In this document: positions 1-6,825 of the stretch, piece by piece
Layout: each line of letters opens with the position of its first letter
Numbering within the stretch: the stretch's first letter is position 1
Source: CAUTXO01 sp963542625
GTDB lineage: Bacteria; Campylobacterota; Campylobacteria; Campylobacterales; SZUA-545
NCBI GenBank assembly: GCA_963542625.1
Contig: CAUTXO010000072.1
Location: forward strand, 1-7,646
Reading direction: 5' to 3'
DNA length: 7,646 nt
Notes under the pieces: model-generated
The model's input: only the letters and a program-made list of their open reading frames with translations
What the model was told of the DNA's origin: nothing
Database searches by the model: none
Program-made: the position numbers and the translations under genes

Positions 1-591
1 TTCGTAGTATAGGTCGTTACCTTCTCTTGTTCTTTCCCCAACACCGGCAAAAACAGAATATCCGCTGTATTTGTAGGCAACGTTGTGAATTAGCTCCATA
101 ATAATGACCGTTTTACCAACGCCCGCACCGCCAAAAAGCCCAACCTTACCGCCCTTTGGATACGGAGCCAAAAGATCCACCACTTTAATCCCCGTTTCAA
201 ACATTTCTGTCTTTGTCCCTTGCTCCTCAAAAGATGGCGGATTTCTGTGGATAGGCCATTTTTGTTTTGCCGGTATTTCATCGCCATCATCAATGGCATT
301 ACCGGTAACGTCTATAATTCTGCCTAAAACTTCTTCCCCAACAGGAACCTTAATGGGGCTTCCCGTTGCTTTAACAGCGCTGCCCCTTACCAAACCGTCC
401 GTTGAATCCATCGCAATGGTTCTTACCCTATAATCACCTATATGCATAGCAACTTCGCACACCAAATGGTGCTTTTTGTCGGCTGCTTCATAGTCTATTT
501 CCAAAGCTTCGTTTATCTCCGGTAGATAGTTTTCAAATTCCACATCTACAACGGGACCCATTACTTGGACAATCTTTCCTTCTGCTACCAT
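1..591 (-). CDS. atpD: F1Fo ATP synthase subunit beta, partial (first 197 codons)
   Basis: Catalytic subunit of the F1 head; it makes ATP from ADP and phosphate at three sites at the alpha/beta interfaces, on the cytoplasmic side of the inner membrane. My translation from the ATG at 589-591 stays open to base 1, so the last half or more of the protein lies outside the window. Residues 1-80 are the N-terminal beta barrel (opening MVAEGKIVQVMGPVVDVEF). Walker A GGAGVGKT is at 154-161. The GERTREGND motif starts at 185, and its Glu-186 corresponds to the catalytic glutamate known in the family. The start is supported by AAAGG five bases upstream. It lies 17 nt after atpG, as expected for the operon order. 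No defect is visible in the part seen. The family identity is certain; only the 3' half is unknown. Confidence 0.97.
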   Translation of the reverse strand, partial: MVAEGKIVQVMGPVVDVEFENYLPEINEALEIDYEAADKKHHLVCEVAMHIGDYRVRTIAMDSTDGLVRGSAVKATGSPIKVPVGEEVLGRIIDVTGNAIDDGDEIPAKQKWPIHRNPPSFEEQGTKTEMFETGIKVVDLLAPYPKGGKVGLFGGAGVGKTVIIMELIHNVAYKYSGYSVFAGVGERTREGNDLYYE

Positions 592-608
592 ATTAACCTT
601 TCTTTATT

Positions 609-1499
609 TTATTTCATTGATTCCGCGCCGCTTACTATTTCCGTAAGTTCGGTTGTAATAGCCTCTTGCCTTGCCTTGTTGTAAGATAAAGACAAGGACG
701 ATATAAGATCGCTAGCGTTGTTCGTTGCATTTTCCATCGCCTGCATTCTTGCGCTGTGCTCGCCTGCCAAAGAATCCACAAGGGCAAAATACAAATTGTA
801 TTCTATATATTTTTGCAACATAGCTTCTAAGATCGTGTCGTCGTCTGCTGGCTCAAACTCTATCTGCGATGAGTATTCGCAATCTTTTTTGTCCGAAAAA
901 TCAACGGGCAACAACCTAATTTCCCTTAACTCTTGAGAGATCATATTCTTATAGCCGTTGTAGATCAGCACGACTTCGTCTATATTCCCTTTGGCAAATT
1001 CATCAACGGATTTGGATATAAACTTTCTAGCGCTTTCATAATTTGGCGACGCGCTAAGCCCGATAGCCACATCGTATAACTCAACGCCATTAAATTTAAA
1101 ATATGCAACGCCTTTTTTGCCTATGCCCCTTAGCCTGATCTTTGTTTTATTTTGCCTGTATTGGTCGAGCTTTTTTGAAACGGATTTAAGAGTTTGCGAG
1201 TTAAAGCCGCCGCACAAACCCTTATCCGCTGTTACAAAAATAAGATCCGCTTTTTTGATATTTTCCGGTTTTTGCACCATAAAATACCTACTGTCAATAC
1301 CGCCAACCTTACTTTTGTTTATCCTGCAAGCAATGTCGCTAATTACACTATTTAGCTTGTTGGCGTAAAATCGCGACTTTGTAGCAACTTCTTCCGCTCT
1401 TTTTAATTTAACGGTTGAAACAAGCTTCATAGCTTTAGTCGTTTTTTGCGTGTTGCTTACGCTTCTTATACGCCTTGATATGTCTTTTAAACTAGCCAT
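609..1499 (-). CDS. atpG: F1Fo ATP synthase subunit gamma
   Basis: Central rotor shaft of F1; its coiled coil turns inside the alpha3beta3 head and couples proton flow to catalysis. The protein is 296 residues, normal for the family. The N-terminal helix carries RRIRSVSNTQKTTKAMK (9-25). The conserved DKGLCGGFN is at 92-100. The C-terminal helix carries EHSARMQAMENATNNA (247-262) and ends with ITTELTEIVSGAES (281-294), which fits the gamma-subunit signature I-T-x-E-x2-[DE]-x3-G-A-x-S. The ATG start is preceded by TAAGG, and the TAA of that Shine-Dalgarno-like sequence is the stop codon of atpA. The gap to atpA is therefore only 8 nt and translation is probably coupled. No truncation or frameshift is seen. 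Confidence 0.98.
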   Translation of the reverse strand: MASLKDISRRIRSVSNTQKTTKAMKLVSTVKLKRAEEVATKSRFYANKLNSVISDIACRINKSKVGGIDSRYFMVQKPENIKKADLIFVTADKGLCGGFNSQTLKSVSKKLDQYRQNKTKIRLRGIGKKGVAYFKFNGVELYDVAIGLSASPNYESARKFISKSVDEFAKGNIDEVVLIYNGYKNMISQELREIRLLPVDFSDKKDCEYSSQIEFEPADDDTILEAMLQKYIEYNLYFALVDSLAGEHSARMQAMENATNNASDLISSLSLSYNKARQEAITTELTEIVSGAESMK

Positions 1500-1507
1500 T
1501 TTAAGCC

Positions 1508-3019
1508 TTAATCCGCATTAAAAACCGTTAAAAAATCTTCCAATGCTTTTTTTATCATCTCTTCCGTGTCGTTATCTATTTTTTGCTTGGTTCTGATATC
1601 TTCTAAAATACTTGTGTATTTGGCTTCTAAAAACGGATAAAGATCGCTCTCAAACTTTTGGATCTTAGACACTTCAATATTATCCAAATAGCCCCTAGAT
1701 CCAGCGTAAATCAAGATAATCTGCTTTTCAATAGCAAGCGGTGAAAATGGCGGCTGCTTTAAGATCTCTACTAGCCTTTGACCCCTTTCTAGTTGCTTTC
1801 TGCTAACTTCATCAAGATCTGAAGCAAACTGGCTAAAAGCTTGCAACTCTCTATATTGCGCAAGATCTAGCTTCAAGCTTCCCGCTACTTGTTTTGTAGC
1901 CTTAATTTGTGCCGAACCGCCAACTCTGGATACAGAAATACCGACGTTAATAGCCGGTCTTATACCGGAGTTGAAAAGATCTGACTCCAAGAAGATCTGA
2001 CCGTCTGTAATAGAAATAACGTTTGTTGGAATATAAGCGGAAACGTCTCCAGCTTGCGTTTCAACAATAGGAAGTGCAGTTAAAGATCCCGCCCCCTTAG
2101 CATCGTTTAATTTCGCGGCTCTTTCCAAAAGTCTTGAGTGGAGATAGAAAACGTCTCCTGGAAAAGCTTCGCGCCCCGGTGGTCTTCTAAGAAGCAAGGA
2201 CATTTCTCTGTATGCGACAGCGTGTTTTGATAAGTCATCATACACAATAAGAGCGTGCCTTGAGTTGTCTCTAAAATACTCGCCCATCGTTACGCCTGCA
2301 AACGGAGCCAAATATTGCATAGCCGAAGATTCACTAGCGCCGGCTACAACAACTATCGTGTATTCTAGCGCCCCGTGTTCTTCTAGCCTTTTGACAACTT
2401 GCGCTACGCTGGATTGCTTTTGCCCTATCGCAACGTATATACAAATAACATTTTGACCTTTTTGATTGATGATTGTATCAAGCGCAACGGTTGTCTTACC
2501 TGTTTGCCTATCGCCAACTATCAACTCTCTTTGCCCCCTGCCTATTGGCACAAGAGCATCAACAGCCTTCAAACCTGTTTGCAATGGCTCGTGAACGGAC
2601 TTTCTAGGCATAATGCCGGGGGCTTTTTCTTCACAAAATCTTGTTTCGCTTGTTTCTATCGGCCCCTTGCCGTCAATAGGTTCACCCAAAGAATTCACAA
2701 CTCTTCCAATGAGCGCATCGCCAACGGGGACACTTAACAATTTGCGCGTTCTTTTTACTTCCGTGCCTTCTTTTATACCAGCGCCCCTTCCCAAAACAAC
2801 GGCGCCGACGCTATCTTCTTCAAGGTTTAGGGAAAAGCCCTTGTCGCCATTATCGAATTCTATTATCTCATTAGCCATACAGCCTTTTAAGCCGTAGATC
2901 TTTGCAATTCCATCGGCATACGAAATTACCTTGCCGACTTCTTCAACATCAAGCTTAATTTCAAAGCTTTCTATTCTGTCCTTAATGATAGACGTGATCT
3001 CTTCAGTTTTAACCGCCAC
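1508..3019 (-). CDS. atpA: F1Fo ATP synthase subunit alpha
   Basis: Non-catalytic nucleotide-binding subunit of the F1 head that alternates with beta and supplies the arginine finger. The protein is 503 residues, the usual length. The beta-barrel domain covers roughly 25-95. Walker A GDRQTGKT is at 169-176, the same register as in E. coli. The Walker B strand is LIVYDD (257-262). The ATP synthase alpha/beta signature PAINVGISVS is at 355-364, followed by RVGG with the likely arginine finger Arg-365. A helical C-terminal domain follows. The start codon is GTG (3017-3019), supported by a strong AAGGAG five bases upstream and by the conserved N-terminus beginning at that point. It lies 13 nt downstream of atpH and 8 nt upstream of atpG. 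No missing key residues. Confidence 0.98.
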   Translation of the reverse strand: MAVKTEEITSIIKDRIESFEIKLDVEEVGKVISYADGIAKIYGLKGCMANEIIEFDNGDKGFSLNLEEDSVGAVVLGRGAGIKEGTEVKRTRKLLSVPVGDALIGRVVNSLGEPIDGKGPIETSETRFCEEKAPGIMPRKSVHEPLQTGLKAVDALVPIGRGQRELIVGDRQTGKTTVALDTIINQKGQNVICIYVAIGQKQSSVAQVVKRLEEHGALEYTIVVVAGASESSAMQYLAPFAGVTMGEYFRDNSRHALIVYDDLSKHAVAYREMSLLLRRPPGREAFPGDVFYLHSRLLERAAKLNDAKGAGSLTALPIVETQAGDVSAYIPTNVISITDGQIFLESDLFNSGIRPAINVGISVSRVGGSAQIKATKQVAGSLKLDLAQYRELQAFSQFASDLDEVSRKQLERGQRLVEILKQPPFSPLAIEKQIILIYAGSRGYLDNIEVSKIQKFESDLYPFLEAKYTSILEDIRTKQKIDNDTEEMIKKALEDFLTVFNAD

Positions 3020-3024
3020 CGGAT

Positions 3025-3030
3025 CTCCTT
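3025..3030 (-). promoter_or_regulatory. Strong Shine-Dalgarno of atpA
   Basis: AAGGAG on the coding strand, five bases before the GTG start of atpA and just after the TAG stop of atpH. It is the best ribosome-binding site in the window and is what fixes the non-ATG start. It may offset the weaker GTG codon so that alpha is made in the high amount needed for the alpha3beta3 head (inference). Confidence 0.8.
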
Positions 3031-3032
3031 TG

Positions 3033-3563
3033 CTATATTCCTCTTAAAATATGTAATAAAAGTTCTTCTTTGATCCTGCCTAAAGAAAAATCAACCCTTA
3101 GCCCAAGATCTTGGATTTCAACTTTTACGCCGTTATAATTTGTCTGTTTAACAACCAATTCCAGCTTGACACCTAGCCTTTTTTCCAACGTTTCTAAAAG
3201 CTTCTTCGTTAGATCCTTATCTAGGATCTTGTCAGATTCTAAAACAGCCTTGTAAGAATTGCTTTTTATGCTTAGCTGCTTTTGCAATTCTTGATAAATA
3301 GTAGGTAATAAATACAGCTTTTTAGAAAGGCTTAAAAGCTTAATTAAATTAATGAATTCGCTTGGTAAATTTTTAATCTTGTCTGTAAGCAAAGCCACTT
3401 TTTTAGCTTCTTCAACAAGTGGAGATTTTATTATTTCCACAAATTTTGAATCGCTAAACAAAGAAACAATGCCGGCAAAAGATCTAAGGACGTCTTCTTT
3501 TGCTTCTGCCTTGCACACAAAATCCAAAGCCCGCGCGTATTTCAAAGCCGCAAGCTTACTCAT
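3033..3563 (-). CDS. atpH: F1Fo ATP synthase subunit delta (OSCP homologue)
   Basis: Stator subunit that sits on top of F1 and ties the alpha3beta3 head to the b/b' peripheral stalk. The protein is 176 residues, normal for bacterial delta. The N-terminal helical bundle starts with the typical KYARALDF (8-15) and runs to about residue 105. The C-terminal domain carries NGVKVEIQDLGLRVDFSLGR (144-163), matching the family's conserved G-x-x-V-x-I-x-D...D-x-S end. Its ATG overlaps the TGA of atpF by four bases (ATGA), a translational-coupling arrangement that suits the two stator proteins, which bind each other. It is followed after 13 nt by atpA. Sequence identity in this family is always low, so the call rests on length, ends and position together. 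Confidence 0.95.
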   Translation of the reverse strand: MSKLAALKYARALDFVCKAEAKEDVLRSFAGIVSLFSDSKFVEIIKSPLVEEAKKVALLTDKIKNLPSEFINLIKLLSLSKKLYLLPTIYQELQKQLSIKSNSYKAVLESDKILDKDLTKKLLETLEKRLGVKLELVVKQTNYNGVKVEIQDLGLRVDFSLGRIKEELLLHILRGI

Positions 3564-4063
3564 TTGGCTATCCTTTTTGTAACTATTTCTAAGATCTTAT
3601 CCGTATCCGCGCTAAGTTTTTCGTCTTTTAGCAAAAGAGATAAGTTTGTTTTTACAACATCTCTTATCATTTTATTGCGCGCAATTTCTCTGGCTTCTTG
3701 CTCTTGCTTTTGCAAGATCTTGATGTTAAATTCATTCTGTTTTGCCAGCTTTTTTACAATCAGCATAGCTTCTTCTTTTGAATTTCTAACGATCTGCGAC
3801 GCTATTGTTTTTGAATTTTCAAGCTGTTTTTTTATCTTTGCTTTTTTCTCTTCTGATTCTTTAAGTTTATCTTGAATGCTTTCAAACAATTGCGCTATGG
3901 CGTCCTTTCTTTTAAGAAAAAAAGCTTTCACCGGATCCTTTAAAAGAAAAAACAAAATGAGAGCGCTAACTGCAAAGTTAAACGTTCTTGGAATAATGTC
4001 TGTCTGTGCGTCGCTCGCAAAAGCAAAAGAAAAAAATACAAAAAAATACAGTAAATATCTCAT
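3560..4063 (-). CDS. atpF: F1Fo ATP synthase subunit b, with signal-peptide-like N-terminus
   Basis: Peripheral-stalk subunit: a membrane anchor plus a long cytoplasmic coiled coil that, paired with b', holds F1 against rotation. The protein is 167 residues. Residues 3-16 form a hydrophobic stretch ending in AFA before SDAQ, which looks like a signal peptidase I site (Ala-16/Ser-17). A second hydrophobic helix at about 28-41 is the expected anchor. Residues 45-140 are charged and helical, rich in Lys, Glu and Gln. TDIIPRTFNF (21-30) resembles Campylobacterota b subunits. The ATG at 4061-4063 is certain because an in-frame TAG immediately precedes it. A ten-G tract occupies the ribosome-binding region, and codons 5-11 contain a perfect 10-bp tandem repeat. 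It overlaps atpH by four bases and follows atpF' by 16 nt. Confidence 0.94.
   Translation of the reverse strand: MRYLLYFFVFFSFAFASDAQTDIIPRTFNFAVSALILFFLLKDPVKAFFLKRKDAIAQLFESIQDKLKESEEKKAKIKKQLENSKTIASQIVRNSKEEAMLIVKKLAKQNEFNIKILQKQEQEAREIARNKMIRDVVKTNLSLLLKDEKLSADTDKILEIVTKRIAK
4031..4050 (-). repeat. Perfect 10-bp tandem repeat inside the atpF leader region
   Basis: Two adjacent identical 10-bp units (TGTATTTTTT on the coding strand) lie inside the hydrophobic N-terminal codons of atpF. The unit is not a multiple of three, so gain or loss of one copy would shift the reading frame and destroy subunit b. The flanking T-rich sequence extends the low-complexity region. It may simply reflect Phe/Tyr/Leu codons of a hydrophobic helix in an AT-rich genome. 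Confidence 0.85.
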
Positions 4064-4070
4064 CTAACCA

Positions 4071-4080
4071 CCCCCCCCCC
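4071..4080 (-). repeat. Homopolymeric G10 tract (C10 on + strand) between atpF' and atpF
   Basis: Ten uninterrupted G on the coding strand. The first G is the last base of the atpF' TAG stop codon, and the last G is eight bases before the atpF ATG (TGGTTAG between). Length changes would therefore alter neither reading frame; they would change only the stop-to-start distance and the ribosome-binding region. Runs of G of about this length are known slipped-strand (phase-variable) sites in Campylobacter and Helicobacter, usually in surface-structure genes rather than energy-metabolism operons. It is by far the longest G/C run in the window; the others I see are six long at most. Confidence 0.9.
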
Positions 4081-4499
4081 TAAGCCACCATCTTTGATTT
4101 GATTGCTTCTTTAAGCAGATCCGAATTTTCTTGCAAAAGCTTTTCAATAGCCTTTTTTTCTTTCTCAAGATCTTCTTGAAACAGCTTCGTTTGCGCCTTA
4201 AGCTTTTCTTTTTCTTCATTCAAAAGGCGTTCGTTTTTGGCTTTTTCTTCTTTTATCACATTGCCGATATGCAAACCGGCTTCTTTTTTTGCTTCTTTTA
4301 AAATATTTTCGCACTCTTGCTCGGCAAGCCCAGCGTCAGACATTGTTTTTGCCGCATATTCTTGGCTTTGCTTTAAGGACGCGTTTCTAGCGTCAATGTG
4401 CTTTAAAACTGGCTTGAAGTAGATTGAATTAAGACTAAATAACATAAAAACAAATAGAGCAAAAACGCTAATCATCAAAACGGGGTCAAGATCTATCAT
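4080..4499 (-). CDS. atpF': F1Fo ATP synthase subunit b' (second b-type stator subunit)
   Basis: Partner of subunit b in the peripheral stalk; the two form a heterodimer in bacteria that carry both genes. The protein is 139 residues from the ATG at 4497-4499. One membrane helix lies at about 7-28, followed by FKPVLKHIDARN (28-39), the usual junction motif of b-type subunits. The rest is a Glu/Lys-rich amphipathic coiled coil. A TTG directly upstream (4500-4502) could also open this frame, but the ATG lies seven bases from AAGG and fits better; the TTG would be only four away. It is the first gene after the 58-nt gap behind parB, so it probably heads the ATP synthase transcript. Its TAG stop shares a base with the G10 tract. 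Subunits b and b' differ little in sequence signatures; its position first in the group supports b'. Confidence 0.9.
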   Translation of the reverse strand: MIDLDPVLMISVFALFVFMLFSLNSIYFKPVLKHIDARNASLKQSQEYAAKTMSDAGLAEQECENILKEAKKEAGLHIGNVIKEEKAKNERLLNEEKEKLKAQTKLFQEDLEKEKKAIEKLLQENSDLLKEAIKSKMVA

Positions 4500-4526
4500 C
4501 AAAAAACCTTCAAAAATTTGTCCGCC

Positions 4527-4548
4527 ATACTATCAAAATATACTTAAA
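4527..4548 (-). promoter_or_regulatory. Candidate promoter for the ATP synthase genes
   Basis: The 58-bp stretch between parB and atpF' is very AT-rich. On the coding strand it contains TTTAAGTAT (4540-4548), then a T-rich spacer, then TGATAGTAT (4527-4535). The last reads as an extended -10 (TG-N-TAGTAT, four of six matches to TATAAT). Campylobacterota sigma-70 promoters are known to depend on an extended -10 and periodic T-rich upstream DNA rather than a clear -35. No hairpin terminator is visible after parB, so read-through from the upstream genes remains possible. Confidence 0.4.
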
Positions 4549-4557
4549 AAAACCGTA

Positions 4558-5400
4558 TCACTTTATAATTTCTAGGAGCTTTTCCAGCTCGCCCGCATTT
4601 TCCACGCTAATTACTATCTTGCTGCCGCTTACCTTTGCGCGTATTCCACAAGCGGCAAACCTTGAAATAACCGGCTTAAAATCAAACTTAATCTTCTGCT
4701 CTTTTTTCACGGCGGAAGTTTCTTCCTTGATTGACTTTACAAGCTTTTCCGTTTGCCTTACGTTTAAGTTTTGGTTTATTATGGAATCGACGATTTTTCT
4801 CTCGTCCTTTTCGCTTAGCCCCACCAAGATCTTGGCGTGCCCGTGCGTTATCTCAAGGTTCAAAAGCTTTTGCGCCGCGTAAGATCCAAGATTTAAAAGC
4901 CGCATAGTATTTGTGATGTGCGTCCTGCTTTTATGGACTATCTGCGCTAGCTCTTCGTGCGTTATGGCGTAATCGTTAATGAGCTCTTTGTAAGACTGCG
5001 CCAGCTCCAAAGGGTTTAAATTTTCTCTTTGAATGTTCTCAATGAGCGCAATCTCCCTAAAGCTACTTTGCGGCAATTCGACGATGACAGCTTTTATTGT
5101 TTCAAGCCCGGCAAGCCTAGACGCCCTAAGGCGGCGCTCGCCAGCAATAAGCATAAAGCCCTTTTCTTTTTCCACCACCAAAATCGGCTGAATAACGCCG
5201 TGTTTTTTAATGGACGCGCTAAGCTCTTGCAAGGCTTCTTCATCAAATTGTTTTCTAGGCTGAAAGGGGTTTAGCTCTATTTCATCGATTTTTATCGTAT
5301 TTAAATCGCTCTTTCTAACGCCCAAGCCTTGTTCGTATGCGCTCTCAACCTCTTGAAAAATAGCGCCAAGCCCACGCCCAAGCCCACTTTTTTTTGCCAT
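4558..5400 (-). CDS. parB: Chromosome-partition protein ParB (Spo0J), CTPase / parS-binding
   Basis: Centromere-binding protein that loads on parS, spreads as a CTP-dependent clamp and is moved by ParA to segregate replicated origins. The protein is 280 residues, the usual size. The N-terminus carries LGRGLGAIF (7-15), the ParA-stimulating region. NPFQPRK (44-50) and GERRLRAS (87-94, a CTP-binding motif) follow, then ENIQRENLNPLE (121-132). A helix-turn-helix region lies around 145-170. A Lys-rich linker (about 220-238) precedes the C-terminal dimerisation segment. The ATG is one base after the TAG of parA, with its AAGGGG ribosome site inside the parA end. Codons 2-5 contain a run of eight A. 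No parS-like GTTTCACGTGAAAC site is visible in the window. Confidence 0.96.
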   Translation of the reverse strand: MAKKSGLGRGLGAIFQEVESAYEQGLGVRKSDLNTIKIDEIELNPFQPRKQFDEEALQELSASIKKHGVIQPILVVEKEKGFMLIAGERRLRASRLAGLETIKAVIVELPQSSFREIALIENIQRENLNPLELAQSYKELINDYAITHEELAQIVHKSRTHITNTMRLLNLGSYAAQKLLNLEITHGHAKILVGLSEKDERKIVDSIINQNLNVRQTEKLVKSIKEETSAVKKEQKIKFDFKPVISRFAACGIRAKVSGSKIVISVENAGELEKLLEIIK

Positions 5401-5401
5401 T

Positions 5402-6193
5402 CTAGCCCCTTAGGATAGCGCCCGCTAGATCTTGATACGCCAAAGATCCGCGCGATTTTACGTCATACAAAATAACCGGCTGCCCAAAGCTCGGCGACTC
5501 GGCAAGCTTTACGTTGCGCGGGATACATATATAAGGTAGCTCTGGATCCTTAAAGTTCGACTTAATAAGCGACGAATGAAAATGCTGCGTAAGATCTGCA
5601 AAAACCTGCTTTGACAGATTGTTTGTAGAAGAATACATCGTCGGCAAAAGCCCGCGTATATTCAAAGACGGATTAAGCGATTTTCTAACAATTTTAATCG
5701 TATTTATAAGCTGCGCCACACCCTCAAGCGCAAAAAATTCGCACTGCACGGGGATAATCACAGAATGCGCCGCCGTTAGGGCATTAACGGTAATCAAACC
5801 AAGCGCGGGCGGGGAATCTATGATGATAAAATCGTAAGTTTCGTTTAGCTCAGCCAGCTTGTTTTTTAAAACTTTTTCCTTTTTGTCCTGAAGCTCGTAA
5901 AACTCCTGCTCCATACCGACCAAAGCAATATTTGAAGGGATTAGCTCCAAATTATCTATCATCGTTTTTATCTTAACGTCATTGATGTTTTTCGCATCGG
6001 TCAAAACGTGGTAAATATTGTAGTCGTAACTATCTCTGGCGTATCCAAAATTCGTCGTCGCGTTTGCTTGCGGGTCAAGATCCACCAATAAAACCTTTTT
6101 TTCCAACGTCGCCAAAGATGCAGCCAAATTAACAGCCGTAGTCGTCTTTCCAACACCACCCTTTTGATTAGCTATCGCTATTATCTCCGTCAT
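5402..6193 (-). CDS. parA: Chromosome-partition ATPase ParA (Soj)
   Basis: Walker-type ATPase that binds DNA non-specifically as an ATP dimer and pulls ParB-parS complexes apart. The protein is 263 residues, normal for the chromosomal Soj class with no N-terminal extension; plasmid ParA proteins with a helix-turn-helix are longer. The deviant Walker A KGGVGKTT is at 11-18, including the second, N-terminal lysine typical of the family (Lys-11). VDLDPQANAT is at 37-46. The Walker B strand DFIIIDSPP is at 121-129. The IPRNVKLAESPSFGQPV block lies at 224-240. The start ATG overlaps the TGA of birA (ATGA) and parB follows after a single base, so the three are probably co-translated. All key residues are present. 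Confidence 0.97.
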   Translation of the reverse strand: MTEIIAIANQKGGVGKTTTAVNLAASLATLEKKVLLVDLDPQANATTNFGYARDSYDYNIYHVLTDAKNINDVKIKTMIDNLELIPSNIALVGMEQEFYELQDKKEKVLKNKLAELNETYDFIIIDSPPALGLITVNALTAAHSVIIPVQCEFFALEGVAQLINTIKIVRKSLNPSLNIRGLLPTMYSSTNNLSKQVFADLTQHFHSSLIKSNFKDPELPYICIPRNVKLAESPSFGQPVILYDVKSRGSLAYQDLAGAILRG

Positions 6194-6825
6194 CTTAAAT
6201 TTAGAACCCTTTCACCGTTTATCATCAGACTTCCGTCTTGCTGCAAAATGCTTTTTTTTAGCGGAATTAATACGCCGTTATGATGGGTATTAAATTCATA
6301 GCTAAGCGGGAATTCTACCTTATATTTTCTAAAAATTTCAGCCCAAGAAGCCCCCCTTTGGATCTCCAAAAAGAAAAGCTCTAAGATCTGCTCATTTGAC
6401 ATTTCCACGTCCAGCACGCCGTAATCATCGCCAACAAACACTCTGTTTATACCAATTCCGCAAATAACAGCATCAGAAGTTAGCGCAGAAATCGCGCCGC
6501 CTATCTTTTTTTTGCCGATGTAAAAGTCGTTAGGCCACTTTATAAACGCCTTTGAACCCTGTGCTGCAAAGACTTCCTTTAAAATAAACGCAAAATAAAT
6601 AGAAACAGATTGGCGCGGCAAATCTAGCGGCAAATCAGCTAGCCCCAAGGCAAAAGACAAGAAAAAATTGCCCTTTTTTCCCTGCCAAGATCTCCCGCTT
6701 GAACCCACGCCGTTTGTTTGGTTGTCGCTAAAAATGGCAATCGGCGCTTTCATTTCGCCCGCCTTGATTTTCTTGCTTAAAAAAACTTGCGTTGAGCCAA
6801 TTTCATCAAAGTATAAAATCTCCAA
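6190..6825 (-). CDS. birA: Biotin--[acetyl-CoA-carboxylase] ligase, short form without repressor domain
   Basis: Activates biotin with ATP to biotinyl-AMP and attaches it to the biotin carrier protein of acetyl-CoA carboxylase in the cytoplasm. The protein is 211 residues. It begins straight at the catalytic domain, so it lacks the N-terminal helix-turn-helix of E. coli BirA and is not expected to repress biotin genes. GST at 10-12, TNGVGSSGRSW (37-47, the biotin/ATP loop), KWPND (96-100), KIGG with the likely active-site Lys-107, and GIGIN (123-127) are all present. The start is TTG at 6823-6825: an in-frame TGA lies two codons upstream, and the next ATG would remove the GST motif. The first 20 bases overlap the end of fmt. 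The glycine-rich loop has fewer arginines than the E. coli GRGRRGR form. Confidence 0.92.
   Translation of the reverse strand: MEILYFDEIGSTQVFLSKKIKAGEMKAPIAIFSDNQTNGVGSSGRSWQGKKGNFFLSFALGLADLPLDLPRQSVSIYFAFILKEVFAAQGSKAFIKWPNDFYIGKKKIGGAISALTSDAVICGIGINRVFVGDDYGVLDVEMSNEQILELFFLEIQRGASWAEIFRKYKVEFPLSYEFNTHHNGVLIPLKKSILQQDGSLMINGERVLNLR

Noticed and set aside
90..299. A second minus-strand frame of 69 codons inside atpD
   Set aside because: It is out of frame with the clear beta-subunit translation containing Walker A; it is a shadow frame.
104..433. Plus-strand open frames across the atp genes (for example 104-433, 2399-2737, 2613-2897, 3564-3875)
   Set aside because: They lie antisense to well-supported conserved genes, have no ribosome-binding sites or recognisable domains, and their composition is what the opposite strand of the real genes produces.
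4500..4502. TTG at 4500-4502 as the start of atpF'
   Set aside because: An ATG follows immediately and has better spacing (seven bases) from the AAGG site; the TTG would be only four bases away.
4546..4556. Rho-independent terminator after parB from the T-run on the coding strand
   Set aside because: The T-run is there, but no G/C-rich hairpin precedes it.
4558..6193. A parS site near parAB
   Set aside because: I looked for GTTTCACGTGAAAC-like palindromes across the window. Isolated GAAAC or GTTTC halves occur (for example near 191, 1411 and 4185), but none forms the inverted repeat.
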